NCBI RefSeq assembly: GCF_026626885.1
Contig: NZ_JAPNOA010000019.1
Span: 124,001 to 188,000, forward strand
Length of the DNA: 64,000 nt
Origin: Parathalassolituus penaei
GTDB taxonomy: Bacteria; Pseudomonadota; Gammaproteobacteria; Pseudomonadales; Oceanobacteraceae
Reading direction: 5' to 3'
Part shown: positions 55,197-63,099 of the stretch, piece after piece
Position numbering within the stretch: the stretch's first letter is position 1
How the letters are laid out: the number at the start of each line of letters is the position of its first letter
Program-made: the position numbers and the translations under genes
The notes under the pieces: model-generated
The model's input: only the letters and a program-made list of their open reading frames with translations
Databases searched by the model: none
Told to the model about the DNA's origin: nothing

Positions 55197-56362
55197 GCAT
55201 CCAGAACGATCAATATGAAAAGCGCCAGCGCCGCTGGCGTTTGCTGCTCGGCAAGGATGCCGATCAGCTGCCTGCGCCGGAAGGTCAGGACAAACAACTC
55301 GACCAGCTGCTGCAGAAACTCTATCGCAGCGAAGAGGGTTATAACGGCGGCAACGGCCAGTCGATGCCCAACGCCGCCAAATGGCTGGCCGATGTCAAAA
55401 CCCTGTTTCCCGCCAGCGCCGTGACCATCATCCAGAAGGACGCCATCCAGCGTCTGAACATCGCCGCTCTGCTGCAGGACGAAGGTTTTATGGCCGAGGT
55501 CAAAGCCGACGTCCATCTGGTGGCGCAGCTGATGATGCTGAAAGACCATATTCCCGATCAGGCCCGCGAGAATGCCCGCAAGCTGGTGAACCAGCTGGTG
55601 CAGGAACTGCTGAAACGTTATCAGGCACCGATGGAGCAATCCCTGCGTGGTGCGCTTAACCGCGCCAGCCGTAATAACCGCCCACGTGCCGGTGAAATCA
55701 ACTGGAATGCCACGGTGCGCAAAAACCTCGCCACCTGGCAGCCGGAACAGAAAATCATATTCCCCGAACGCCTGATCGGTTACGGCCGTCGCCAGCGGCG
55801 CTGCAAGGAAGTCATCCTCTGCGTTGACCAGTCCGGCTCGATGGCCAACAGCGTGATTTTCAGCACTATCTTTGCGGCGGTAATGGCGTCCATGCCCGCC
55901 ATCAAGCTCAAACTGGTGGTGTTTGATACCGCCGTGGTTGACCTCACCGAACAACTGCAAGACCCGGTCGAGTTACTGTTTGGCGTACAGCTCGGCGGCG
56001 GCACCGACATCAACAAGGCCATGCAATATTGTGAAAGCCTGATCCAGACCCCGTCGGAAACCCATCTGGTGTTAATCAGCGACCTCTACGAAGGCGGCAA
56101 CGCCCAGCAGCTGTTACAAACCGCCCAACGAATGGTCGGCAGTGGCGTCAACCTGATTACCCTGCTGGCCCTCGCCAACGACGGCGCGCCCTACTTCGAC
56201 AAACGTATGGCCGCCGACTTCGCCGCATTAGGCTCACCAGCGTTTGCCTGCACCCCGGACCTGTTCCCGGAATTGATGGCCGCCGCACTGGAGCGCAAAG
56301 ACATGCACCAGTTCGCCTCCCAGCGGGGAATACCGGTCACACCAGCCAGCAAACCGGATTAA
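55193..56362 (+). CDS. VWA-domain protein of the five-gene operon
   Basis: A 389-aa protein. The N-terminal 190 residues are basic and helical. The VWA domain holds MIDAS residues in LCVDQSGSMANS (DxSxS) and GGGTDINKAMQYC (Thr), then VLISDLYEGG. No signal peptide, so it is cytosolic. The start overlaps the DUF5682 stop. It is the last gene of the operon; heptamer repeats begin 32 bp after its stop codon. Confidence 0.92.
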   Translation: MSIQNDQYEKRQRRWRLLLGKDADQLPAPEGQDKQLDQLLQKLYRSEEGYNGGNGQSMPNAAKWLADVKTLFPASAVTIIQKDAIQRLNIAALLQDEGFMAEVKADVHLVAQLMMLKDHIPDQARENARKLVNQLVQELLKRYQAPMEQSLRGALNRASRNNRPRAGEINWNATVRKNLATWQPEQKIIFPERLIGYGRRQRRCKEVILCVDQSGSMANSVIFSTIFAAVMASMPAIKLKLVVFDTAVVDLTEQLQDPVELLFGVQLGGGTDINKAMQYCESLIQTPSETHLVLISDLYEGGNAQQLLQTAQRMVGSGVNLITLLALANDGAPYFDKRMAADFAALGSPAFACTPDLFPELMAAALERKDMHQFASQRGIPVTPASKPD

Positions 56363-56393
56363 GCGGGCGTAGGGCCGGGCCGCGTTCGGATCA

Positions 56394-56456
56394 GGCGTCG
56401 GGCATCGGGCGTCGGGCGTCGGGCGTCGGGCGTCGGGCGTCGGGCGTCGGGCGTCG
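56394..56456 (+). repeat. Heptamer tandem array GGCGTCG
   Basis: Nine 7-bp units GGCGTCG, with one GGCATCG, directly after the VWA gene and just before hairpin-repeat copy D. The unit is close to the complement of the CCAGACG unit on the other side. Confidence 0.9.
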
Positions 56457-56461
56457 GGCCA

Positions 56462-56770
56462 GATCTTGTGGGCATAAATGCCCACACTACAACAATCATC
56501 AACACCGTTTTCACCCAGCGCAGCTGGCCACTGTTAATTGCCCATCTGGGCGAGCCGGGATTCCCCGCAACGGCAGACCCGGCCGGGGCATGGATGCCCC
56601 GCAAGGCCCTATTTTTACCGATAGACAGGGCACAGGGATGTGCCGTCTGAGCGGGGTCGAAACGCCGTTGTCGGGGAATACCGGAAAAACGAGCCCAGTC
56701 GGGCAAAAGCAGGGGGAGGCCCGCCCGGCCGGGGGACAAGGTCCCCCAAGAGGGCAAGCAGCCAGGCATC
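56462..56770 (+). repeat. Hairpin-array repeat, copy D
   Basis: Fourth copy, same orientation as A-C but 42 kb away. It begins with a perfect TGTGGGCATAAATGCCCACA hairpin and has the CCAGC-GCA-GCTGG form of the second hairpin. It carries an extra 15 or so bases (TATTTTTACCGATAG) between the GGGGCAT and GGCACA hairpins. The other hairpins are intact. Confidence 0.82.
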
Positions 56771-56830
56771 AGACGCCGGAGTTAACGAAATAAAAACCGC
56801 AGCATTACCACGAGGGAACGAGAATGACGG

Positions 56831-57034
56831 CCAGACGCCAGATCCGATCGCGACCCGGCCAGACGCCAGACGCCAGACGCCAGATCCGATCGCGACCCGG
56901 CCAGACGCCAGACGCCAGACGCCAGACGCCAGACGCCAGACGCCAGACGCCAGACGCCAGACGCCAGACGCCAGACGCCAGATCCGATCGCGGCCCGACC
57001 AGACGCCAGACGCCAGACGCCAGACGACAGACGT
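56831..57034 (+). repeat. Heptamer array CCAGACG with interspersed 21-bp cassettes
   Basis: More than 15 units of CCAGACG in phase, broken three times by a 21-bp (3 x 7) cassette starting CCAGATCCGATCGCG and ending CCCGG or CCCGA. The same cassette occurs near copies B and C. The array ends 9 bp before the hupV stop codon. Long reading frames through it are artefacts of the 7-bp period. Confidence 0.9.
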
Positions 57035-57042
57035 TAAAACCG

Positions 57043-58536
57043 TTAATGCACCGTACACACCATACAAGGATCAAAACTGCGAACGATATGCTGAACCGCT
57101 ATCGGGTCCTGTTCACCTTCCTGCACCGGCGCTCCCTGCAGGGCCTGCTCCAGCGCACCGGGTTGGCCCTGTTCATCACGCGGGGAGAAATTCCAGGTGG
57201 TTGGGGCGATGATCTGATAATGGCTGATACGGCCTTTGTGCAGACGAATCCAGTGGCCTAACGAGCCTCGTGCCGCTTCGATCAGGCCAACACCTTCGCC
57301 ATCCGTCAAACGCTCCTTGCGCTGACAGAAGGATTCTTGCGGGTCCAGCTGCAACGCCCATTGCTGCATCTGCGGAATAATCCAGGCCAGTTCCAGCACC
57401 CGCACCAGCATGCGGCTGTATACCGTCGCGCCCTGCTCTTGCATCAAAGCGGTAGCTAACGGCCGTCCGGAGATTACCGCACGTGCCAGTGCACCGGTTT
57501 CCACCACATGGCCATTCAGGCGCGGGGCCTTGCACCAGCTGTAGGCGTGTTCCTTTTCCGAAGAGTGCAACGACACTTCGGTAATCCCCTGCTGCGGATG
57601 CAGGCTGCCTGTGGGTCCGTCGATCCAGCTATGGCTGATGTCTTCGCGAATACCGGCCAGATCCACCGGTGTTGTGCCAACACCCGGCATCCAGTGCCCG
57701 GCCTGCACCAGCAGATTGCCATCGGCATCCGGGTGATTGCCAACACTCAGCAGCTGGTCGGTGGCCCGCCCCAGCCGGGCAAACCCGAGATCATCAGCAA
57801 CGCTCAGAAACGTGCGCAGATCACTCTGTTGCCAGTCCTGCTGCTGTTGCCATTGCTGCAGCTGTTGTGGAGTTTCGAGGCTGTTGATGACATCCAGATC
57901 ATCACCAAACAGGGTACGTTCCAGAAAGCGCCGGAACTCGGCCAGAATGCTGATCAGCCGCAGGCGCTCCTGTCGGGTAACCGCCTTGCTGCTGCCTCCC
58001 GGCTGCAAGGCCAGACTGTGTGGCCAGTGCCCGGCCATCAGGCCCATCAGATGCAGGAAGCCAGCACGTGCCGGTAACACCTCACGGCTGGCATCCCCCC
58101 GAATGGCCTGAAATCTGGGCTGCACATGGGCAAACCAGGCTTTGTCCTGATACTGCGGGCGCGCCAGATCGGGCATAAAAAACAGATAAAAATGGGTCAA
58201 CAGATCCGTCAGGGATTCATTGGCCAGCAACAGGTTCTGACTGAGCACGCCATTCGGTGTGATCGCGACCCCGCCAGCACTGGCCAATGCCCGCGCACAA
58301 GCCACCGATTGCGCCAACGAACAAATGCCACAAATCCGCGGGGTGTACACCAGCGCATCCATGGCTGGTTTGCCCACCAAAATCTGTTCAAAACCGCGAT
58401 AAAGTGTGGAGTTCACACGGGCACTGCGCACCTGGCCCTGATCAATATCAAGGCTGATGTCGAGATCACCTTCGACCCGGTTAAACGGCCCGACCTGAAT
58501 CCGGCGTGGAGCGCCACTACTGTTCTGTTCACTCAT
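57043..58536 (-). CDS. hupV: H2-sensing hydrogenase large subunit HupV (HoxC)
   Basis: A 497-aa large subunit of the regulatory [NiFe]-hydrogenase. It has the ligand motifs RICGICSLAQS and, at the very end, DPCMVCTVH followed at once by the stop. Absence of the cleavable C-terminal tail is the mark of sensor hydrogenases (HupV/HoxC) and means HupD is not needed. It overlaps hupU by 4 nt. With HupU it reports H2 to HupT. Confidence 0.96.
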   Translation of the reverse strand: MSEQNSSGAPRRIQVGPFNRVEGDLDISLDIDQGQVRSARVNSTLYRGFEQILVGKPAMDALVYTPRICGICSLAQSVACARALASAGGVAITPNGVLSQNLLLANESLTDLLTHFYLFFMPDLARPQYQDKAWFAHVQPRFQAIRGDASREVLPARAGFLHLMGLMAGHWPHSLALQPGGSSKAVTRQERLRLISILAEFRRFLERTLFGDDLDVINSLETPQQLQQWQQQQDWQQSDLRTFLSVADDLGFARLGRATDQLLSVGNHPDADGNLLVQAGHWMPGVGTTPVDLAGIREDISHSWIDGPTGSLHPQQGITEVSLHSSEKEHAYSWCKAPRLNGHVVETGALARAVISGRPLATALMQEQGATVYSRMLVRVLELAWIIPQMQQWALQLDPQESFCQRKERLTDGEGVGLIEAARGSLGHWIRLHKGRISHYQIIAPTTWNFSPRDEQGQPGALEQALQGAPVQEGEQDPIAVQHIVRSFDPCMVCTVH

Positions 58537-59537
58537 TTATGGTTTTTCTTGTGCAGGGTCGGTGGGTAGATCAGGTGTTCGGAACGGGCATTTTCGCGCA
58601 GCCGCACCGGCGTGGCCGCTTTCGACAACGATGCCAGCGCCACAAACCAGGCTTTGGGCATATCGGTTGGCAAGCCGACCGGAATACCGGCGATTTTCGG
58701 GGTTTCCACAAACGAATGGCGAGGCTCTTCAAACTCCGGCGCGGTGCAGTTGATACAGGCATAACCGCCACGAGTACAGGAACCGCTGCCGTTCCATAAC
58801 CGGGTATTACAGTCGGCATGGGCCTGGGTGCCCAGACAGCCCATGTGTTCCATCATACAACCGAGATCGCCCGGCTGTTCGGCGCTGGCCTTGTATTCGT
58901 AATACTCGTTACGGGTGCAGCCATGGTGCACGAGCTGGTCGGCGTATAAACGCGGACGATGAAAATCGTCAAAATCGGCGCGCTGCGGCTGATCCAGCAC
59001 CAGTGACATCAGGGTTTCGGTTACCCAGTCCGGATGTGTCGGGCAACCGGCGACGTTAATCACCGGCAAACCGGCACCACCACGATAATCACTGCCCAGC
59101 AGACCACCGCGCAACTCCCCTTCAAACTGCAAACCGGTCGCATCGGTGATGTTATCAGCGGCACTGCTGATGCCTCCAAACGCCGCGCAGGAGCCAATTG
59201 CCAGGGTAAAACGCGCCTTGGCTGCCAGCTGCTCGACCCAATGAATCATGGCAATACCGGTGCCACCAAGCAGATGAAAACGGCCAGTACCGGCCGGGCC
59301 GCGTAATAACGAACCTTCGATACACAACAGGTCGAGAGGAATCTCATCGGCCAGAATCGCCTGCAGCAACGCCTGCACTTCCGAACCGGTCTGTTCACTG
59401 AGGGACGGGTGCCAGAGCAGGTTGATGCCAGCGTTATCGAGAGTCGACAACAGGTCGGGATGTTCGGCGTTTAACAACGACATCGAACAACCGCCGCAAC
59501 CACCGGATTGCAGCCATAACAGATTAGCCCTGCTCAT
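58533..59537 (-). CDS. hupU: H2-sensing hydrogenase small subunit HupU (HoxB)
   Basis: A 334-aa small subunit with no Tat signal, so cytosolic. LLWLQSGGCGGCSMSLLNAE has the ordinary four-Cys proximal [4Fe-4S] pattern, and GSCAAFGGISSA lacks the extra Cys seen in hupS. Further cluster Cys lie in NVAGCPTHPDW and the CNTRLW...CTRGGYACINC region. ATG 59537 with AGGAG upstream is chosen over the longer frame; it overlaps hupT by 14 nt. Confidence 0.95.
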   Translation of the reverse strand: MSRANLLWLQSGGCGGCSMSLLNAEHPDLLSTLDNAGINLLWHPSLSEQTGSEVQALLQAILADEIPLDLLCIEGSLLRGPAGTGRFHLLGGTGIAMIHWVEQLAAKARFTLAIGSCAAFGGISSAADNITDATGLQFEGELRGGLLGSDYRGGAGLPVINVAGCPTHPDWVTETLMSLVLDQPQRADFDDFHRPRLYADQLVHHGCTRNEYYEYKASAEQPGDLGCMMEHMGCLGTQAHADCNTRLWNGSGSCTRGGYACINCTAPEFEEPRHSFVETPKIAGIPVGLPTDMPKAWFVALASLSKAATPVRLRENARSEHLIYPPTLHKKNHK

Positions 59538-60897
59538 CGTTTTCTCCTGTGCTGGCGACGGCCACCGGTGGATGTACCGGCAACGCCAGACGCGCCAGCG
59601 CACCGCCCCGTTCAGAGTTGGTAATGGTCAGGCTGCCACCGTGTTCTCCAACAATGCCGTAACTGATCGATAACCCCAGCCCGGTGCCCTGCCCAGGTGG
59701 TTTGGTGGTAAAAAACGGTTCAAACAGATGTGGCAAATCCTGTGGGCTGATACCGGGGCCGTTGTCTTCCACTTCCAGCCACAACACGCCGTTACGGTGA
59801 TCGCCCTGAATCCCGGCCCGCAGGGTCAGGCACGGTTCCGACTGCTGACGAATGGCATCGACCGCATTCTGGATCAGGTTCACCACCACCTGGTGAATCT
59901 GCCCGGCATGGCCAAGCCCGGCCAGGCTGACCGGTAGTTCACGCACGACCTGAACCCGCGGATGTTCTTTCAGAATCCAGTGCAGGGCCGACTGCGCCAC
60001 GTGCACCAGATCGTATGGCAATTTTTCGCTGCGTTGGGTCGAGGAGAACTGGCGCAGGTCGTTGACGATTTCACGTACGCGGTCTGCCCCTTCCAGCGTG
60101 CCTTCCACCAGTGAATCAAGATCGGCGATGGCCTTGTCGAGACGCAAGCGGGCACGTAATTCCTGCAAGGCTTCACGGCTGGCACCACTCTGGACCGCTT
60201 CGAAATACTCCACCAGACGGGTGGTGTAACGCTGCAGGGCGTGCATGTTGCCGTACACAAAACTGATGGGGTTATTCAGCTCATGGGCGACACCGGCCAC
60301 CAGCCGTCCGAGGGATGCCATCTTTTCCGATTGCACCAGACGATCCTGCGCCAGCTTGAGTTCGGCGTGGGCGGCGTTGAGTTCCTTGAAGGCGGTCTGC
60401 AACTCACCTAACAGACGTCCAGCCACAACAACACCAATCAGACGCCCACGCTGGTTAAATCGTGGCGAGCAGTTGAGTGCCAGCGGCACCGGGCCGCTGA
60501 CTCCGAGAATGGTAATTTCCTGATCCCGTACCGGCTCATGGCGCACCCGGCTCAGGCAGGATCGTAAGATCTGCTGACTGCGTTGTTCACACAGCTGGAT
60601 TAACGACAGTCCCAGCAGCTCGGACGCTGGACGACCGATCAGTTCTTCACAGGCACGGTTAACCTGCTGGATTCGCCCTTCATGGTCACACGCAATCAGC
60701 ACGTCACTCATGGCAGCCAGTACACTGTCGAAGAAGGTACGGGCTTCTTCGAGCTGGGCGTTCTGTTCTTCCACCTGCACCTGATAGTCCACCAGGTCAG
60801 CGTAGGCCTCATCCATTTTCTGGATCACACTCAGCCAGGCTTCATCACCGCTGCGCGGTGCTGGCAAGTGGTTATCCGGTTGTTCCGTTGGGGTCAT
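59524..60897 (-). CDS. hupT: Hydrogenase-linked sensor histidine kinase HupT (HoxJ)
   Basis: A 457-aa soluble histidine kinase. An N-terminal coiled coil (MDEAYADLVDYQVQVEEQNA) leads into a PAS domain (FFDSVLAAMSDVLIACDHEG), then the H-box LVAGVAHELNNPISFVYGN with the phospho-His. The ATPase has N-box VVNLIQNAVDAI, G1 VEDNGPGISP and G2 GTGLGLSISYGIV. It should control HoxA phosphorylation in response to HupUV. ATG 60897 is preferred; upstream codons add a non-conserved hydrophobic piece. Confidence 0.93.
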   Translation of the reverse strand: MTPTEQPDNHLPAPRSGDEAWLSVIQKMDEAYADLVDYQVQVEEQNAQLEEARTFFDSVLAAMSDVLIACDHEGRIQQVNRACEELIGRPASELLGLSLIQLCEQRSQQILRSCLSRVRHEPVRDQEITILGVSGPVPLALNCSPRFNQRGRLIGVVVAGRLLGELQTAFKELNAAHAELKLAQDRLVQSEKMASLGRLVAGVAHELNNPISFVYGNMHALQRYTTRLVEYFEAVQSGASREALQELRARLRLDKAIADLDSLVEGTLEGADRVREIVNDLRQFSSTQRSEKLPYDLVHVAQSALHWILKEHPRVQVVRELPVSLAGLGHAGQIHQVVVNLIQNAVDAIRQQSEPCLTLRAGIQGDHRNGVLWLEVEDNGPGISPQDLPHLFEPFFTTKPPGQGTGLGLSISYGIVGEHGGSLTITNSERGGALARLALPVHPPVAVASTGENDEQG

Positions 60898-61160
60898 ACA
60901 AAGGGCCTGCATGAAAAGTCTGACCGGCCAACATGCTAGCCTGAACGCGGTTTTTTCCACAACCTTGGCCATAGCCGCCACAGTGGCTGGCCAGCATCCC
61001 AAAAGAACAGAAGCAATCACCCGGCTGCAAAGTCACTATCCGAACAGCCCCATTGACTGATCACTCACTTTGCACCCATGCCAGCAAGGCAGCACTTATG
61101 AGCGCTGATCAACCGCGATAGCCGCTGCCTTGAGGCAAAAAATCGGCACCATTTACAGCG

Positions 61161-61176
61161 TGGCACTGCTTTTGCT
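61161..61176 (+). promoter_or_regulatory. Sigma-54 promoter of hupE
   Basis: TGGCACTGCTTTTGCT is an almost perfect -24/-12 element (TGGCAC-N5-TTGC-T), 61 bp before hupE, in the divergent region with hupT. It links hupE to the sigma-54 activator HoxA. Confidence 0.82.
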
Positions 61177-61236
61177 TTTTCCTGCGCTATACGGTCTTCG
61201 GGACCACTGCAAATCAGAACAACAAGAGGATTTTTC

Positions 61237-61809
61237 ATGTCACGTCGTTCCTTGCTGGCCATTGGATTGCTGCTGGCCTCCCCTCTGACCATGGCGCACC
61301 CGGCCTCAGAACATGCCGGAATCAGTGCCGGATTGCTGCATGCCTTCACCGGTTTTGATCACCTGCTGGCCATGCTGGCGCTGGGGATCTGGAGTGCCGC
61401 CCTGCCCGCACAAACCCAACGTCAGATTCACTTTGGCATGCCGCTGGTACTGATCGCTGCTTTTCTGACAGGTGTTCTGTTTGCGCCACAGAGTGTCGCA
61501 CTGGCGGATCTGGGCATTGCCCTGTCGCTGGTGATGACCGGTGTATTGATAGCCAACCGTACACTGCCAATCAGTGCTCATGCGGCGCTGCTGATCAGCG
61601 GCCTGTGTGTGGCCTTGCACGGATTTGCTCACAGTGAAGCCCTGACCGGTGCGGTTGGAGGCTTTGCGGCCGGACTGGTGATCTCCAGTTCCCTGCTGTT
61701 GCAGGCTGGCCGCTGGATTGGTCAGGGCTTGCGGTCATACCGTCCACAAGCCCTGATTCTTGCTGGCACCCTGGTTTCCGGTGCCGGTGTTGGTTTGGCG
61801 CTGGCCTGA
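61237..61809 (+). CDS. hupE: HupE/UreJ nickel permease
   Basis: A 190-aa HupE/UreJ-type membrane protein with a signal-like N-terminus and about six helices. HPASEHAGISAGLLHAFTGFDH contains the H-x5-D/H-rich metal-binding family motif (HAFTGFDHLLAML), and ALHGFAHSEA is the second one. HupE brings in nickel for hydrogenase. It is transcribed alone from a sigma-54 promoter, has AGAGG upstream of the ATG, and is followed by a strong terminator. Confidence 0.95.
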   Translation: MSRRSLLAIGLLLASPLTMAHPASEHAGISAGLLHAFTGFDHLLAMLALGIWSAALPAQTQRQIHFGMPLVLIAAFLTGVLFAPQSVALADLGIALSLVMTGVLIANRTLPISAHAALLISGLCVALHGFAHSEALTGAVGGFAAGLVISSSLLLQAGRWIGQGLRSYRPQALILAGTLVSGAGVGLALA

Positions 61810-61862
61810 TCAGCCAGGCCATTCTTCGACCTGCCTCGCCAGACTCGTTTCTGGCATTTCTC

Positions 61863-61907
61863 CCGGCCTGCTGGTTTTATCCCTGTAACCAGCAGGCCGG
61901 TTTTTTA
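61863..61907 (+). terminator. Rho-independent terminator after hupE
   Basis: A 14-bp perfect stem, CCGGCCTGCTGGTT with AACCAGCAGGCCGG, around a 10-nt loop and followed by TTTTTT. It also lies at the 3' end of the converging acetyltransferase gene. Confidence 0.93.
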
Positions 61908-61939
61908 GATCGACAATGGCGTGCTCAAGCGAGTTCGCA

Positions 61940-62491
61940 TCAAACGCGATCGGTGGCCAGACGGCTGTACAACACCTGATCAATCCAGCGTTCGTCAAAC
62001 TCCATCTGTGCAGGCAGGCAGCCTTCGTACTGATAACCCAGCGCTTCAGCATTGGCTCGCTGCTCTGCCGCTTCCGGCACCATACGCAGTTCCAGACGGT
62101 GCAGTTGCAGCTCATCAAAGCAGAAGGATTCCACTGCGCTGATCATTTCCGCCAGCTCTTCACGTTTGACATCGTCTGCCAGTTCCCACTGCAAACGCGC
62201 TGACGACAACATCCAGTTGATGTTTTGCAGAGTGATACGAGCCTGAAAAGCGGCCAGATCATCAACGTTGTCGGAACGACGCAACACCAGCCAGGTGGCG
62301 GCTTCACGCGCCTGGAAACGCATGGTGGCACGGCGCAGTTCATCCAACGACTGCACCGAAACAAACATCGGCAGACGTGGCAGGTGTGCACCGACTTGTG
62401 GATTTTTCAGCAGACCAAACAGGGCATCACCGTCCTGATCGGCCAGCGGCAGGCGAATCACAAAGTGTTCGGTTTCAAGATTCCAGTTCAC
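61940..62491 (-). CDS. GNAT family N-acetyltransferase (GTG start)
   Basis: A 183-aa GNAT-fold protein by overall pattern: LETEHFVIRLPLADQDGDAL, LHRLELRMVPEAAEQRANAE and ALGYQYEGCLPA match the RimJ/RimL-type order, with the acceptor-side end ALGYQYEG. The acetyl-CoA loop is degenerate, so activity is uncertain. The start is taken at GTG 62491 with GGGGGAA upstream; ATGs further up fall in the next gene. It follows the other GNAT gene by 13 nt, so the two probably arose by duplication. Confidence 0.72.
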   Translation of the reverse strand: MNWNLETEHFVIRLPLADQDGDALFGLLKNPQVGAHLPRLPMFVSVQSLDELRRATMRFQAREAATWLVLRRSDNVDDLAAFQARITLQNINWMLSSARLQWELADDVKREELAEMISAVESFCFDELQLHRLELRMVPEAAEQRANAEALGYQYEGCLPAQMEFDERWIDQVLYSRLATDRV

Positions 62492-62504
62492 AGTAAATTC
62501 CCCC

Positions 62505-63074
62505 TTATTCCCCGGCCCGGGCCGTTGGGTCCGGTACATCCTGATCAAGCAGACGGTGGTACAGCTCAACGTCCACAAAGGTTTGCTCGGCGGTACGCCA
62601 GCCATCACGCTGACGGGCGCTGAGGCTGAAACCAATTCTGGTCAGCATGTCGCGATAGGCCGGGTTCTGGCCATCTACCCACTGGAACGCAAAATTGCGC
62701 AGGTGATATTTGCTGGAGAGGAATCCGATACAGGTTTCCAGCGCAGCGGCGCGCAGGTCACAGCCCAGCTCTGGCAGGCCATCAATGCGCAGGGTGATAC
62801 GTAACATCGACGGTTGCCAGTCAAACGCCCCCACCACACCCAGCAGCTCATAGTTGCCTTCAGAACCAACTTCCAGTGCCCACATCATGCCGCGCTGGGT
62901 GGCAGCCATCTGCACACTCAGTTCGATCATACGATCCAGCTGTGCCGGGTCTTGCAGCGGGCGCTGGCCCGGCAGCTCCGGTTGCTGGTAAACGCGGAAC
63001 AGGGCGTCTCGATCTTCAGCTGCCAGTGGCCGCACACGACCACCGTCAAAGTTCAGTTCGGGAGTAAATTGCAT
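62505..63074 (-). CDS. GNAT family N-acetyltransferase
   Basis: A 189-aa GNAT-like protein. FDGGRVRPLAAEDRDALFRV is the usual first strand and helix, ELLGVVGAFDWQPS the central strand, and QNPAYRDMLTRIGFSLSARQ the C-terminal segment. It resembles the next gene in length and layout. The substrate is unknown. It lies 25 nt after dnaB in the same direction and may be cotranscribed with it. Confidence 0.75.
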   Translation of the reverse strand: MQFTPELNFDGGRVRPLAAEDRDALFRVYQQPELPGQRPLQDPAQLDRMIELSVQMAATQRGMMWALEVGSEGNYELLGVVGAFDWQPSMLRITLRIDGLPELGCDLRAAALETCIGFLSSKYHLRNFAFQWVDGQNPAYRDMLTRIGFSLSARQRDGWRTAEQTFVDVELYHRLLDQDVPDPTARAGE

Positions 63075-63099
63075 TACGTGCTCCAGTCAGACAACAGCC

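Noticed and set aside
56374-57034. Long reading frames through the repeats near copy D, translating as QTPDARR or SGVWRLA periods
   Set aside because: They follow from a 7-bp period read in threes and appear in several frames on both strands; no ribosome sites or conserved domains.
56831-57034. CRISPR array
   Set aside because: Units are 7 bp with no unique spacers and no cas genes are nearby.
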